Shown here: positions 35,086 through 44,051 of the stretch, one piece after another | How the letters are laid out: every line of letters starts with the position of its first letter | How positions within the stretch are numbered: position 1 is the first letter of the stretch | From: an uncultured Bacteroidales bacterium | GTDB taxonomy: Bacteria; Bacteroidota; Bacteroidia; Bacteroidales; F082 | Direction: 5' to 3' | Length of the DNA stretch: 50,352 nt | Assembly (NCBI GenBank): GCA_900317155.1 | Contig: ONFO01000029.1 | Coordinates: 1-50,352 of the forward strand | Made by a program: the position numbers and the translations under genes | Notes under the pieces: model-generated | The model's input: only the letters and a program-made list of their open reading frames with translations | The model's database searches: none | Told to the model about the DNA's origin: nothing

Positions 35086-36681
35086 TTAAATCGCGTCAAT
35101 GAATTTCACGACGGCATCGCGGTCTTCCTTGGACAGCTCGCGGAATTTCTCCACCGAGCGGCGGGCATCGCTTTGGGCGTTGCCGTGCCACATGATGGCC
35201 TCGATGACGGTTTGTGCGCGGCAGTCGTGCAAACGGTCGCTGCGACCGGTGCATCTGGCACTTAAGCCACGACCCCAGAGCGGGGTGGTGCGGCACCAAC
35301 CTGTGCGAATGTCGTTCTCCATGTGGAGCTTGTGCTGGATGTAGTCGCTATAAGGCCAAATTTTCTGGTTGGGATAGCGTGGCAGGCGAGCGTCACCGTC
35401 AGCGAAGAAGCCAGTCGGGTCGGCGAACATGTCGTCGCCGGTCTTCCATGACGGACGGTGGCAGTAGGCACAACCCATTTGGTTGAAGAGTTCTTTGCCG
35501 TGTTGCACTTCGGGGTCGTCCATGTTACGGGCGGCAGGCACGGCCAGGCCACGGTGCCACACCATGAAGTTGACATAGTCCTCGTCCTTCATCTCGGGCA
35601 CTTTCAGCGATTCGGGGATTTGGTCGTTCATCATCAGGTAGTTGTAGATGTCGGTCTCCACATTGCCCGTGAGGTTGTACTGCGGGAAGTAGTTGTAGAA
35701 CTCAGCCTGTACGTCGGGGTCTTGCGACGCCTTGGTGGCGTAGGCAGCGGTCATGTAATGACCCATCTTGGTGCGGTGCGTCACGTTGGTGATGTTCCAG
35801 ATGGCGTTGGCGCCGGGGGCATCCTGCAAAGGACCACGCGTGAGTGCGTAGGTGTACTTCTTGGGATGGGTGGTGTTGCCATAATAACCCGTAGGGGCGA
35901 AGTCAGAGCCGGCCCACATCGCGGGATTGAGACCATTTTGCATGTAGCCGTCATTGTATTCCTTTTGGTACTGCGCTCTCAGCGAGTCGTCGGGGATGGC
36001 ATCGATTAAGCCAGTGCCGTAGATGCCGATGGTCGATTCGAGACGGCAGACAAAATCGCTGTAGGGGATGGGTTGGCCTCCCACTTCGAGCGGTACATAG
36101 AAAGCCTCCTCGGGGATGTAGACCTCAGGATAGGTAAGGCTGTAGGTCTCACCATCAGGGAACTTGTTGCCCCACTCGTCGGTGTAGCTCAGCCAGTTGA
36201 TTTGGATTTGAGTTTCATCCAAGGGTGCCTTGAAGGGCGCGACTGCCTTGGTTTGAGGCATGCCCGTGTAAGAACTCAGGTAAGTGTCGTTCTTGTCGGT
36301 GAACACGAGCAGGTAGCCATTGCCCCAGTCGTCGGCGCGATAGCGGTTCATGCGCATTCCGTGACCATAGCCGGGATGGCAAGCGATACAGCTGCTACGG
36401 ATATAAAGAGGACCAAGGCCGTTGAAAGGCTCGTTGCTTTGTGTGTAGGTGCGCTCAAAGAAATACTCGCCGTACTTGAAGGCAGTACCCAAGCCAGCCT
36501 TTTCGACGGCAGGGGTGGGATCTTCATAGGCGGATTGGGAACTGTTGAAGGTGGTGCCCAGTTCGCCGCCGGCGTAGGTCTCTTCACTGATGACCTCGGG
36601 GATGGGGTCTTTAGGGTTACAGGCGGCCAAAGCCATGAGGCCTGCAAGGGCATAGATGCTTAAATGTTTGTAGTTCATCAT
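35086..36681 (-). CDS. di-haem oxidoreductase family lipoprotein
   Basis: The 531-residue protein has a lipobox LAAC (C21). Two haem c attachment motifs are visible, CIACH (98-102) and CAYCH (404-408), with candidate axial ligands elsewhere (MVWHRGLAVPAAR). It matches the DHOR (thiol oxidoreductase, DUF1111-like) family that is regularly encoded beside imelysin genes. The role is thought to be redox handling of iron at the cell surface or in the periplasm. The start at MMNYKHL is chosen because the longer frame lacks a credible start. It is 20 nt after the imelysin gene, in the porin-imelysin-DHOR operon. Confidence 0.87.
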   Translation of the reverse strand: MMNYKHLSIYALAGLMALAACNPKDPIPEVISEETYAGGELGTTFNSSQSAYEDPTPAVEKAGLGTAFKYGEYFFERTYTQSNEPFNGLGPLYIRSSCIACHPGYGHGMRMNRYRADDWGNGYLLVFTDKNDTYLSSYTGMPQTKAVAPFKAPLDETQIQINWLSYTDEWGNKFPDGETYSLTYPEVYIPEEAFYVPLEVGGQPIPYSDFVCRLESTIGIYGTGLIDAIPDDSLRAQYQKEYNDGYMQNGLNPAMWAGSDFAPTGYYGNTTHPKKYTYALTRGPLQDAPGANAIWNITNVTHRTKMGHYMTAAYATKASQDPDVQAEFYNYFPQYNLTGNVETDIYNYLMMNDQIPESLKVPEMKDEDYVNFMVWHRGLAVPAARNMDDPEVQHGKELFNQMGCAYCHRPSWKTGDDMFADPTGFFADGDARLPRYPNQKIWPYSDYIQHKLHMENDIRTGWCRTTPLWGRGLSARCTGRSDRLHDCRAQTVIEAIMWHGNAQSDARRSVEKFRELSKEDRDAVVKFIDAI

Positions 36682-36700
36682 GATATTTGGGTTTATTGGA

Positions 36701-37873
36701 TTACTTTCTATCAATCTTTCCAAACTCAGCCTTCACCTCGGCCATCACGTCGGAGAGGTTTTGGCAGGCTTCCATGGCCTCACCAGCGCTGGCGTCGGCA
36801 TAGTACTGTACGAAAGGAGCCTTCATAGCTTGAATCTTCTTCATGGCGTTGTCGATGGCATTCATGGCCTTCGTGTCAAGTTCCTTGTTGTTGTCCTTGA
36901 TATAGGTGTGCAGCGAGAGGGCTTCGTCGCGTTGGCTTTCCATGCCGCCCATGTAGGCGTTCTTGATGCTGGTGATGTTGTCGTAGAAGTCGGTGATGGA
37001 CTTCTGGCTGTAGGGTGACTCCACATAGGTCACGTCTTCACCTGTGTGGCACTTGCCGATTTTGGAAGTACCCACCTCATCGGCGATGTCGATGCATCCG
37101 TCAGCGATGGCTTCGAGGGCGTTGGTGAAGGTGGCGAAGGTGCTACCGGCTTGACCTGCTTGGGTCATGTTCTCGCCGTAAGTGTTGGCGCCTCCGTTGA
37201 CGGTGGTGTTGAACTCAAGTTCTTCCATCAGGTCTTTGTGGGCTTGCGGTGCGTTGGGGTTCCAGCTCACTTCGAGTTGGAAGCAGCGGTTGCGCAGGTC
37301 GCGCGACACGGCGACGATGTAGGTCATCATGTCGTCGGTGATCTCATTCACATTGCGTGGCTGGCCTTCACGGAAGAGGATGAACTCGATGCCATGGAAG
37401 CCAAGTAGGGCGTTGCCAAGCTGTTCACCGGCTACCATGCCGTCTTCATCAGTGGCGAGGGCGGCAATCATGTTGGGGCTGGCCATCAGGTTATTGAAGG
37501 CGTCTTCGTCGAGCGGCCATGAGTCGATGTGCGGGTCGATGCCGAAGTCAGAGGCGGCGCCGAAGAGGAAAGCCTCGCTCATTTCCCACCATTTACGGGC
37601 TTCAAGGAAGGTGACCGTGGCGGCATTCACGTTGGCTTGGGTCTTGTTGGCCTTCAAGGCTTCGAGGTTCTCCACCAAAGCGTCTGTCTTTTCAGCCAAG
37701 CTGGCATAGGTGGGATACACCGTGTGGTTGAGGTACTGTTTGACGATGGCCTCTTTTTGGGCCTTGTTGGCTTCCTCAGTGTTGGTTTGAGGATCTTTTT
37801 TGCAGGAGCTGAAGTTCACTGCGAGCAGGAGGGATGCAGCAACTATAGCTGCGGATTTGAATAAATGCTTCAT
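36701..37873 (-). CDS. imelysin-family lipoprotein
   Basis: The 390-residue helical protein has a lipobox (FSSC, C24) and the family-defining GxHxxE motif in LLGFHGIEFILF (H160, E163). Imelysin-like proteins (EfeO/IrpA group) are linked to iron uptake rather than peptidase activity. It lies between a porin and a di-haem oxidoreductase, all in one direction with small gaps, which supports an iron system. No Fur-box could be identified. Confidence 0.9.
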   Translation of the reverse strand: MKHLFKSAAIVAASLLLAVNFSSCKKDPQTNTEEANKAQKEAIVKQYLNHTVYPTYASLAEKTDALVENLEALKANKTQANVNAATVTFLEARKWWEMSEAFLFGAASDFGIDPHIDSWPLDEDAFNNLMASPNMIAALATDEDGMVAGEQLGNALLGFHGIEFILFREGQPRNVNEITDDMMTYIVAVSRDLRNRCFQLEVSWNPNAPQAHKDLMEELEFNTTVNGGANTYGENMTQAGQAGSTFATFTNALEAIADGCIDIADEVGTSKIGKCHTGEDVTYVESPYSQKSITDFYDNITSIKNAYMGGMESQRDEALSLHTYIKDNNKELDTKAMNAIDNAMKKIQAMKAPFVQYYADASAGEAMEACQNLSDVMAEVKAEFGKIDRK

Positions 37874-37895
37874 TTGATTATGTGTTTAATTAAGA

Positions 37896-39191
37896 TTATT
37901 TCGTAAAGAATCCACTATATGCCACGCCCAACGAGAACATCGGTTCATCGTTGTACTGCTCCTTCAGGAAGCGTTTGGCATATTCCGCCTTGATGACGAC
38001 CTGCTTGATGGGATAGTAGTTCACACCGAGGGTCATCACGTGGCGGTCGGTCCATTGGTAGTCGGTGAGGGCGCTGGCGGTGGGGATATAGGTGTCATAG
38101 TAATCGTAGCGGCCAAAGACATAGAGCTTTTGGTCGCCGGTGTTGTGCATCGGATGCATGATGTCGTAGGCAATCTCACCGCCATAGGCGATGGCTTTCT
38201 CTCCGACCAAGGAGCGCGGATAGGGCGAGAAGCTTTGGTGGTTCTGGTTCTTGTTCCACGACGAGATGAGGTTGGCGTCGCTGAGGTAACCATAGTCGAA
38301 GTTGCCGCGCACCACGAGGCCGTGGCCTTTGTAGTCGAACTCGGCCGTGCCGATGACAACGGTGCCTTTCACATCTTTGTATTGGCTGGTCTCGCTGAAC
38401 TCGTTGGTGACGATGTCATTATTAAAGGTGTTGCCGATGTAACCGCTCACGCCGAGATGCAGGTTTTTAATGCTGTAATTGTCGATGCGCAAGGCACCTG
38501 CCAGGTTGTTTGCCACTCGGAACTCATAGCCCGAGGCGGAGCCATTCTTCACCCAGTTGGCATTGTTGAACATGTTGGAGTTCAAGGCGGGGATGACCAT
38601 GGCCTCGTAGCGCCAGTCGCCGAGCTTACCCCACAGGCTGATGCCTGTCTCGTGCCAGGTGCAAGGCAGGATGTTGAATTCGCCTTCGGGGCGGTAGCAG
38701 GTGAAGAATTCGGTGGGCAGGTGGGCGTTGTTGGTCTGTCCAACGGGCACCACGATGTGTCCCATGCGGATGTTGAAGCCCTTGCCGAATGACTTTTGCA
38801 GCCAGAATTGTTCCAAAGCCACCTCGCCGCCGCGTTCGATTTCATGTTCGAATTCGCCGGTCTCTTCGGCCTCGATTTCCACGGCTACTTCGCTGCCACC
38901 ATGTTCAAACTCGATTTCTGAACCCATGCTCCAGCCTTTGCCGAAGTCATAGCCTAAGTTGATGACCACATGGGGCAAGTCAATTCGACCATGGCCTTTG
39001 GCATCTTTGTACCGCTCTGCATGGGAATAGCGGAACATATTGTCGCTATAGAAGTTGCGGGTGTAGACGGCCTCACCGTAACCGCCAATGGTCAAGCGAG
39101 GCTTTGTAGTGATGGAATCTTGGGCCTGCAAAGAGCTGACACACAATGTCAAAGCTAATGCAGCGCATTTTGCAATCGTTTTCAGTTTCAT
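37896..39191 (-). CDS. phosphate-selective porin-like outer membrane protein
   Basis: The 431-residue protein has a signal peptide (ends SLQAQ). Beta strands alternate throughout, including RLTIGGYGEAVYTRNF, RMGHIVVPVGQTNN and 'AEYAKRFL', ending in GVAYSGFFTK with a C-terminal aromatic residue pattern. It resembles the OprO/OprP-like porin group often preceding imelysin genes. An acidic stretch (about 100-120: EVAVEIEAEETGEFEHEIE) in a predicted loop might bind cations. First gene of the operon with imelysin and DHOR. Confidence 0.82.
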   Translation of the reverse strand: MKLKTIAKCAALALTLCVSSLQAQDSITTKPRLTIGGYGEAVYTRNFYSDNMFRYSHAERYKDAKGHGRIDLPHVVINLGYDFGKGWSMGSEIEFEHGGSEVAVEIEAEETGEFEHEIERGGEVALEQFWLQKSFGKGFNIRMGHIVVPVGQTNNAHLPTEFFTCYRPEGEFNILPCTWHETGISLWGKLGDWRYEAMVIPALNSNMFNNANWVKNGSASGYEFRVANNLAGALRIDNYSIKNLHLGVSGYIGNTFNNDIVTNEFSETSQYKDVKGTVVIGTAEFDYKGHGLVVRGNFDYGYLSDANLISSWNKNQNHQSFSPYPRSLVGEKAIAYGGEIAYDIMHPMHNTGDQKLYVFGRYDYYDTYIPTASALTDYQWTDRHVMTLGVNYYPIKQVVIKAEYAKRFLKEQYNDEPMFSLGVAYSGFFTK

Positions 39192-39253
39192 AGTTGGATA
39201 CTATTCGTTCAAAATCGATTGCAAAGCTCTTGGTTTTGTCCTCGCAGTCCAAT

Positions 39254-39268
39254 CCCCAAAAATTGGGG
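39254..39268. repeat. CCCCAAAAATTGGGG inverted repeat
   Basis: A short palindrome close to the core of the one at 34978-35007. It lies in the divergent region between the porin gene and the B12 riboswitch. No function is apparent. Confidence 0.4.
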
Positions 39269-39324
39269 TTTTTGAATGTTTGGTTAGTAATAAATGAGGA
39301 TGCTCCAGATTGAAGAAAATGTCG

Positions 39325-39332
39325 TATCTTTG
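39325..39332 (+). promoter_or_regulatory. -7 promoter element for the B12-riboswitch transcript
   Basis: TATCTTTG, a few nt upstream of the first riboswitch bases. Confidence 0.6.
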
Positions 39333-39336
39333 CATC

Positions 39337-39500
39337 ATGTTTGGCCAAGGGAATGCCGTGTAAGTCGGCAACAGTGCCCGCTGCTGTAAGTCCGTGTAAG
39401 GCCTGTCAAACAAAGCCACTGTCTGGCTCATCCAGATGGGAAGGCGACAGGTTCGGGCGAGTCAGAAGACCTGCCAAACCAAGAGTTCAATTGCAAGCCT
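39337..39500 (+). promoter_or_regulatory. cobalamin riboswitch
   Basis: The conserved landmarks appear in order: AGGGAATGCCGTGTAAGTC, then GTGCCCGCTGCTGTAAG, GCCACTG, GGGAAGGCGACAGG and GAGTCAGAAGACCTGCC. This is the B12-box layout. About 90 nt with further hairpins, probably the expression platform, lies between it and the ATG at 39593. It should repress the secreted protein gene when cobalamin is plentiful. Confidence 0.92.
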
Positions 39501-39592
39501 TCGGGAACAAGGGCGACGCTAAGCGCGGCAATTAGCATAGCTGCTTGCGATGGTCTTGCATTATTCGTTTAATGCATTAAAACAAATAAGTT

Positions 39593-41424
39593 ATGCGAAA
39601 GCTTTTATCTTTAACCCTCGCGCTTTTTTTGGCTGCTTGGGCTTTTGCTCAGGATCCGGCCACTTTCGAAGACGTCCAACTCGGCAGTAATGGTATTTGG
39701 CAACCCCCTATTGGATCCAATGAAATGTCCAGCGGCGGCTGGCTCTTCACCAATAATACACAAAACGGCTATTGGGGCGGTTTTACGGCCTCCAACCGCA
39801 CGGATTTGAACCAATCCGGTATGAATGCCCAGTATACTGCGGCTGCAGGCTGTGGCTATGATGGCTCTACCCAATATGCCGTGGCATATACCATGGGTGT
39901 GCAGACGGATGTCTATGCCGCCGATGGACAATTACATACCGTCACAGGCTGCTATGTCACCAACAATCTTTGGACATATCAGGACATTCTTCAAGGTGGG
40001 TATGGCGAGCTACCCTACGGAGGATCTACAGGCAACGACCCCGACTGGTTCAAGGTGACGGCGACAGGTAAGAATGCCAGTGGACAGACTGTGGGCACAT
40101 TGGATTTCTACCTCGCTGACTATCGCTTTTCCAACAATGAGGAAGACTATGTCCTGAATACTTGGGAATGGTTCGACCTCAGCCCCTTGGGTGATGTGGC
40201 CACCATTTCCTTTAGCCTTTCGTCATCAAGAGGCAGTGGCTACAACATGATTACGCCGGCCTATTTCTGCATGGACAACTTTAATGGTGGTGGTGCTGCT
40301 CCCGATCTTCCTCCATATATCGTCAACCCCGTTTCTGACGTGGTCTTTAACGAGTACCCGCAGACGCAGCAAGTCAACCTTGACGGTGTGGCCACCGACC
40401 CCGACGATCCAGATGCATCGTCAACAATTCGAATCCCTCTGCCTTGACAGCCACGATGAGCGGCAAGATCTTGGTCATGACGCGTCAGAACGCCAACCAG
40501 GCCACTGCTGACCTCACTATGCGCGCCACTAGCGATGGACAATATGTCAACTTCACTGTGCATGTCATCCTCAACGCCGTCATTGACGAGCCGCCCTATA
40601 TCGTCAACCCCGTTTCTGACGTGGTCTTTAACGAGTACCCGCAGACGCAGCAAGTCAACCTTGACGGTGTGGCCACCGACCCCGACGATCCAGATAACAT
40701 CGTCTATAGCATCGTCAGCAACTCGAATCCATCTGCCTTGACGGCCACGATGAGCGGCAAGATTTTGGTCATGACGCGTCAGAACGCCAACCAAGCCACT
40801 GTCGACCTCACCATGCGCGCCACCAGCGACGGACAATATGTCAACTTCAATGTTCATGTCATCATCAACGCCGTCATCGACGAGCCGCCTTACGTCGTCA
40901 CTCCAGTTCCGGATGTGGTGATGGATGAGTTCCCCAAGCTAGTGTATATCGACTTCAACGGTGTGGCTACCGACCCCGATGACCCAGACGAGTTGATTGA
41001 ATACACCATGCTGTCCAACTCCAACGAGTCGGCGGTTTCAGCCACCATGAACGGCAGGATTCTGATGCTTGAACGCTTGACCGCAGAACAAGCCGAGTCT
41101 GAAATTGCCATGCGTGCCACCAGCGATGGACAATATGTGGATTTTAACTTCCGCGTGATTATGAACGAAGTGGAGGGAGTGGAAGAAAACCATTATGGTC
41201 TCATAGCTTATCCAAATCCCACTGATGGCCAGTTGACACTGACTATAGAGGGTGCTTCTGGTTTTGATTATCATGTCTTTAGCCTTATGGGGCAAAGCAT
41301 CATGAAAGGTAAAGTCACTGGCAACGAAACCACCTTTGATTTAGGTCACTTGAATAAAGGTGTCTATTACATCTCCATTGAATGGAATGGTAATAGACTG
41401 ATAAAAAAAGTGATAGTGAAATAA
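39593..41424 (+). pseudogene. B12-regulated DUF4465-like secreted protein, frameshifted
   Basis: The frame from 39593 starts with a signal peptide (ends AWAFAQ). It continues through a DUF4465-like jellyroll (about 20-225, with SSGGWLFTNNTQNGYWGGF and DFYLADYRFSNNEEDYVL) into the first of three ~98-residue repeats ('PPYIVNPVSDVVFNEYPQTQ'), then ends early at 40447. The coding continues in another frame from about 40444 through repeats 2 and 3 to a T9SS type A tail ending at 41424. Repeat 1 is 281 nt and repeats 2-3 are 294 nt; the missing 13 nt (compare 40411-40412 with 40693-40705) explain the shift. DUF4465 proteins under B12 control are associated with cobalamin uptake at the surface. The lesion may be real, phase-variable or an assembly error. 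Confidence 0.8.
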
Positions 41425-41459
41425 GGAAAGTACATCATAGATGGTTTTTTGAGTGTGAG

Positions 41460-41490
41460 GAAGCGGCTTCTTTTGGGGTCGCTTCTTCTT
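41460..41490 (+). terminator. intrinsic terminator of the B12-regulated gene
   Basis: GAAGCGGC (41460-41467) pairs with GTCGCTTC (41478-41485) with one G-U, followed by a T-rich tract. Confidence 0.6.
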
Positions 41491-41501
41491 TTGAGTGCTA
41501 C

Positions 41502-41534
41502 AAAAAAACCGATGACAACTTTTGCTGTCATCGG
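41502..41534 (-). terminator. intrinsic terminator of marC
   Basis: CCGATGACA (41509-41517) and TGTCATCGG (41526-41534) pair perfectly; on the minus strand a run of seven T follows. Confidence 0.8.
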
Positions 41535-41594
41535 CGTAACAATATGATAGAAAAAATATCTTTATTTTGTTTCTTATTAGAGCGTCGAAATGGA

Positions 41595-42191
41595 TTATTT
41601 TGGCACACTTGCAATGATCACCGAAATATTGTGCACGAACATGTTCACGGCGATGGCTAACAAGATGACACCGAAAAACTTGCGCAGGATGAAAATCAGG
41701 TTTTCGCCCAAGAGTTTCTGGATTCTGTCGAGTTGGCTGATAACGATGTAGTCCAACAAGATATTGAGCAACAGCGCGATGATGATGTTGACAACGGCAT
41801 AGTCGGCACGAAGTGAGAGCAAGGCCGTCAGTGCACCAGGACCTGCAATTAACGGAAAGGCGATAGGCACGATGCTGGCACCACTCTTTCCGCCTTCGTT
41901 CTTGATGATTTCGCGACCGAGAATCATTTCCACCGCCAAGATGAACAACACGAACGAGCCTGCCACAGCAAAGGAAGCCGTATCGATGCCAAATAGCTTC
42001 AGCAAAGCGTCACCAGCGAAGAAGAACGCTAAAAACAACCCCAAAGCCGTCAAACAGGCCTGTCCCGCCTTGATGGTCTTGTTTTGTTCCTTCATGCTCA
42101 CGAAAATGGGAATGGAGCCGAAGATGTCGATGATAGCGGCCATGACGATGAACGCGCTGAAGATTTCTACAAAGTTGATGCTACTGAACAT
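41595..42191 (-). CDS. MarC-family integral membrane protein
   Basis: The 198-residue protein has about six membrane helices with the family's 'IDIFGSIPIFVSM', 'SFVLFILAVEMILG' and 'SIVPIAFPLIAGPGALTALL' motifs. MarC proteins were once linked to antibiotic resistance, but their role is still unclear. Monocistronic, with its own -7 element and terminator. Confidence 0.9.
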   Translation of the reverse strand: MFSSINFVEIFSAFIVMAAIIDIFGSIPIFVSMKEQNKTIKAGQACLTALGLFLAFFFAGDALLKLFGIDTASFAVAGSFVLFILAVEMILGREIIKNEGGKSGASIVPIAFPLIAGPGALTALLSLRADYAVVNIIIALLLNILLDYIVISQLDRIQKLLGENLIFILRKFFGVILLAIAVNMFVHNISVIIASVPK

Positions 42192-42210
42192 GGTGTTTTG
42201 TTTTGATTAG

Positions 42211-42297
42211 GAGCTACGAATTGCACAAAATCGGAGATTCAATGATAATGCATAATATTTCGTGCAAAATTAGAAATTATCGCGCAATTCGTAGCTC
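42211..42297. repeat. 14-bp inverted repeat bracketing the marC promoter
   Basis: GAGCTACGAATTGC (42211-42224) and GCAATTCGTAGCTC (42284-42297) are exact inverted copies separated by 59 nt that contain the marC -7 element. One arm would be in the marC 5' UTR. Confidence 0.7.
42265..42272 (-). promoter_or_regulatory. -7 promoter element for marC
   Basis: TAATTTTG on the minus strand, giving a leader of about 65 nt. Confidence 0.55.
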
Positions 42298-42302
42298 ATT
42301 AA

Positions 42303-43619
42303 TCACACAATATTATTCCACAAATAGTGAAAATGCGGTCCAAATCGCTTGAAGGCGGCCTCGTCCAGCTGCTCCTGGAACTGCGGATGCGCTACCGAAA
42401 TGATGAGTTTGGCCCTTTCCTGCAAAGAGCGTCCGTAGAGGTTCACAGCACCATATTCCGTGACGAACCAATGGATATGGTTACGCGTAGTGACAGCACC
42501 CGAACCCAAGTCCAAGGCTGGCACAATCTTGTTGATGCCTTTGCGCGTGGTGGAGGGCATGGCGATGATGGCCTTGCCGCCTTTGGCACGCGAGGAACCG
42601 TAGACATAGTCAATCTGGCCACCAACACCTGAGTAAATGCGTTCACCCAATGAGTCGGCGCACACCTGTCCCGAGAGGTCAATCTGGATGCCCGAGTTGA
42701 TGGAGGTCATCTTGGGTTGCTGCGCGATGATGAAGGGGTCGTTGGTGTACTCCACGTCCATCAACAGCACCTCGTGGTTGCCGTCGATGAAGTTGTAGAT
42801 TTTTTGCGAGCCCATCACGAAGGTGGAGACAATCTTGCCCTTGTTGAGCTTCTTGTTGTTGCCCGTGATGACGCCTTCCTTCACCAATGGCAGAATGCCA
42901 TCGCTGAACATTTCAGTGTGGATGCCGATGTCTTTGTGGTTGTGGAGGCACGAAAGAATGGCATTGGGTATGGAACCGATACCCATCTGGAGGCAAGCAC
43001 CATCTTCGATGAGCTCGGCACAATAACGTCCGATGGTCTTTTCCACTTCGTTGGGTTCGGGCATGTCGACGGTGAGTAGGGGAGTGTCGTCTTCGACAAA
43101 GACATTGATTCTGCTGATGTGGACCAAGGCATCGCCGAAAGTGCGGGGTACATGCTTGTTGACCACTGCGATGACAAACTCGGCACTCTCCATGGCGGCC
43201 AAAGTGGCGTCGACCGACGAGCCTAACGACACATAACCGAACTTGTCGGGCGGGCACACCTGAATCATGGCCACGTTGCACTTGATGTAACGCTCGCGAT
43301 AGAGTTTCGAGGTCTCGCCGAGGAATACGGGGATATAATCGGCCAAGCCTTTTTGCACGCTCTCACGCACGTTGGCGCCCACGAAGAAGGCATTGTGCTG
43401 GAAGATGCCCTCAAATTCGGGGTTGACGTAAGGCGCGGCGCCTTCGGTGTGCAGGTGATGGATGTAGACGTTCTTCAACTCGCCCGCGCGACCTCTGTCG
43501 CACAAGGCTTTGACCAGACATTGCGGCACATTCGACACCGAGCTGATGTGGACATGGTCGCCCGATTTAATGACTTTTACGGCTTCCTCAGCCGTGACTG
43601 CATGATATTGTTTCTTCAT
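42303..43619 (-). CDS. acetyl-CoA hydrolase/4-hydroxybutyrate CoA-transferase family protein
   Basis: The 438-residue protein has two class I CoA-transferase domains. The candidate catalytic glutamate is E236 in GIHTEMFSDG, and GSGVGGQIDYVYG-like residues lie near 350 (GVGGQIDYV). Family members move CoA between acyl groups such as acetyl-, butyryl-, succinyl- or 4-hydroxybutyryl-CoA; the substrate cannot be fixed from sequence. No -7 element is visible between its ATG and the terminator at 43645-43680, so it may depend on read-through from the upstream B12-riboswitch transcript. Methylmalonyl-CoA pathway genes lie about 5 kb away, so succinate/propionate CoA exchange is a reasonable guess. 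Confidence 0.87.
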   Translation of the reverse strand: MKKQYHAVTAEEAVKVIKSGDHVHISSVSNVPQCLVKALCDRGRAGELKNVYIHHLHTEGAAPYVNPEFEGIFQHNAFFVGANVRESVQKGLADYIPVFLGETSKLYRERYIKCNVAMIQVCPPDKFGYVSLGSSVDATLAAMESAEFVIAVVNKHVPRTFGDALVHISRINVFVEDDTPLLTVDMPEPNEVEKTIGRYCAELIEDGACLQMGIGSIPNAILSCLHNHKDIGIHTEMFSDGILPLVKEGVITGNNKKLNKGKIVSTFVMGSQKIYNFIDGNHEVLLMDVEYTNDPFIIAQQPKMTSINSGIQIDLSGQVCADSLGERIYSGVGGQIDYVYGSSRAKGGKAIIAMPSTTRKGINKIVPALDLGSGAVTTRNHIHWFVTEYGAVNLYGRSLQERAKLIISVAHPQFQEQLDEAAFKRFGPHFHYLWNNIV

Positions 43620-43644
43620 TTCTCACGAACTTTTGTTTCCTAAA

Positions 43645-43680
43645 GCAAAAAAGCCGGTGACAGCCGGAACTGTCACCGGC
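43645..43680 (-). terminator. strong intrinsic terminator downstream of the minus-strand riboswitch
   Basis: GCCGGTGACAG (43653-43663) and CTGTCACCGGC (43670-43680) form an 11-bp stem; on the minus strand it is followed by six T. It ends the riboswitch transcript before the CoA-transferase ATG. Confidence 0.85.
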
Positions 43681-43879
43681 AACAACATGTAATAAAAAAG
43701 AGTTTTAGTTATTCATAATGCATCGGAAATGCATAAAACAATTTCTATTGGTTTGACAATGCGTTCATTACCTCAAAACCTCTGGAAAAATGTTGGAATA
43801 CCTAAAATGAAGATAGTACCCAGCCATGGGGCATACCTTGTTATAAATAGAATCCAAGCTCCAATTCCCGGAAGCCTTG
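43681..43879 (-). ncRNA. riboswitch-controlled region without a gene
   Basis: These ~200 nt on the minus strand follow the cobalamin aptamer and end at a strong terminator. The longest ATG-started frame is 19 codons (MAGYYLHFRYSNIFPEVLR), overlapping others of 10 or fewer. No known family was recognised. It may be a small RNA, a long expression platform for the CoA-transferase, or the scar of a lost gene. Confidence 0.4.
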
Positions 43880-44050
43880 TTTCGCGACTTGAGGCAGGTC
43901 TTCTGACTGAGGTCTTTTCTTGCCGCCTTCCCGAAAGACAAGGCTTTCAGTGACGTCATGGCAAGCGTTGTAACCAACACAGCAGCGGGAACTGTCCGGG
44001 ATTCACACCCGATTCCCTATTGAGTCCAAAAGGGACACCACAAATCGGCT
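43880..44050 (-). promoter_or_regulatory. cobalamin riboswitch (minus strand)
   Basis: Read on the minus strand it has TAGGGAATCGGGTGTGAATC, CAGTTCCCGCTGCTGT, TTCGGGAAGGCGGCAAG and 'AGTCAGAAGACCTGCC', all cobalamin aptamer landmarks in order. GCCGATTTG at the 5' end and CAAGTCGC at the 3' end fit a closing P1 stem. Confidence 0.9.
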
Positions 44051-44051
44051 G

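Noticed and set aside
40261-40857. 198-codon minus-strand frame over the repeats
   Set aside because: Shadow caused by the repeated plus-strand coding sequence.
40312-41160. Possible CRISPR or tandem DNA array
   Set aside because: The ~294-nt repeats are protein-coding Ig-like units, not short repeats with spacers.
43768-43980. 70-codon minus-strand frame
   Set aside because: Covers part of the cobalamin aptamer and has a non-ATG start, so not a gene.
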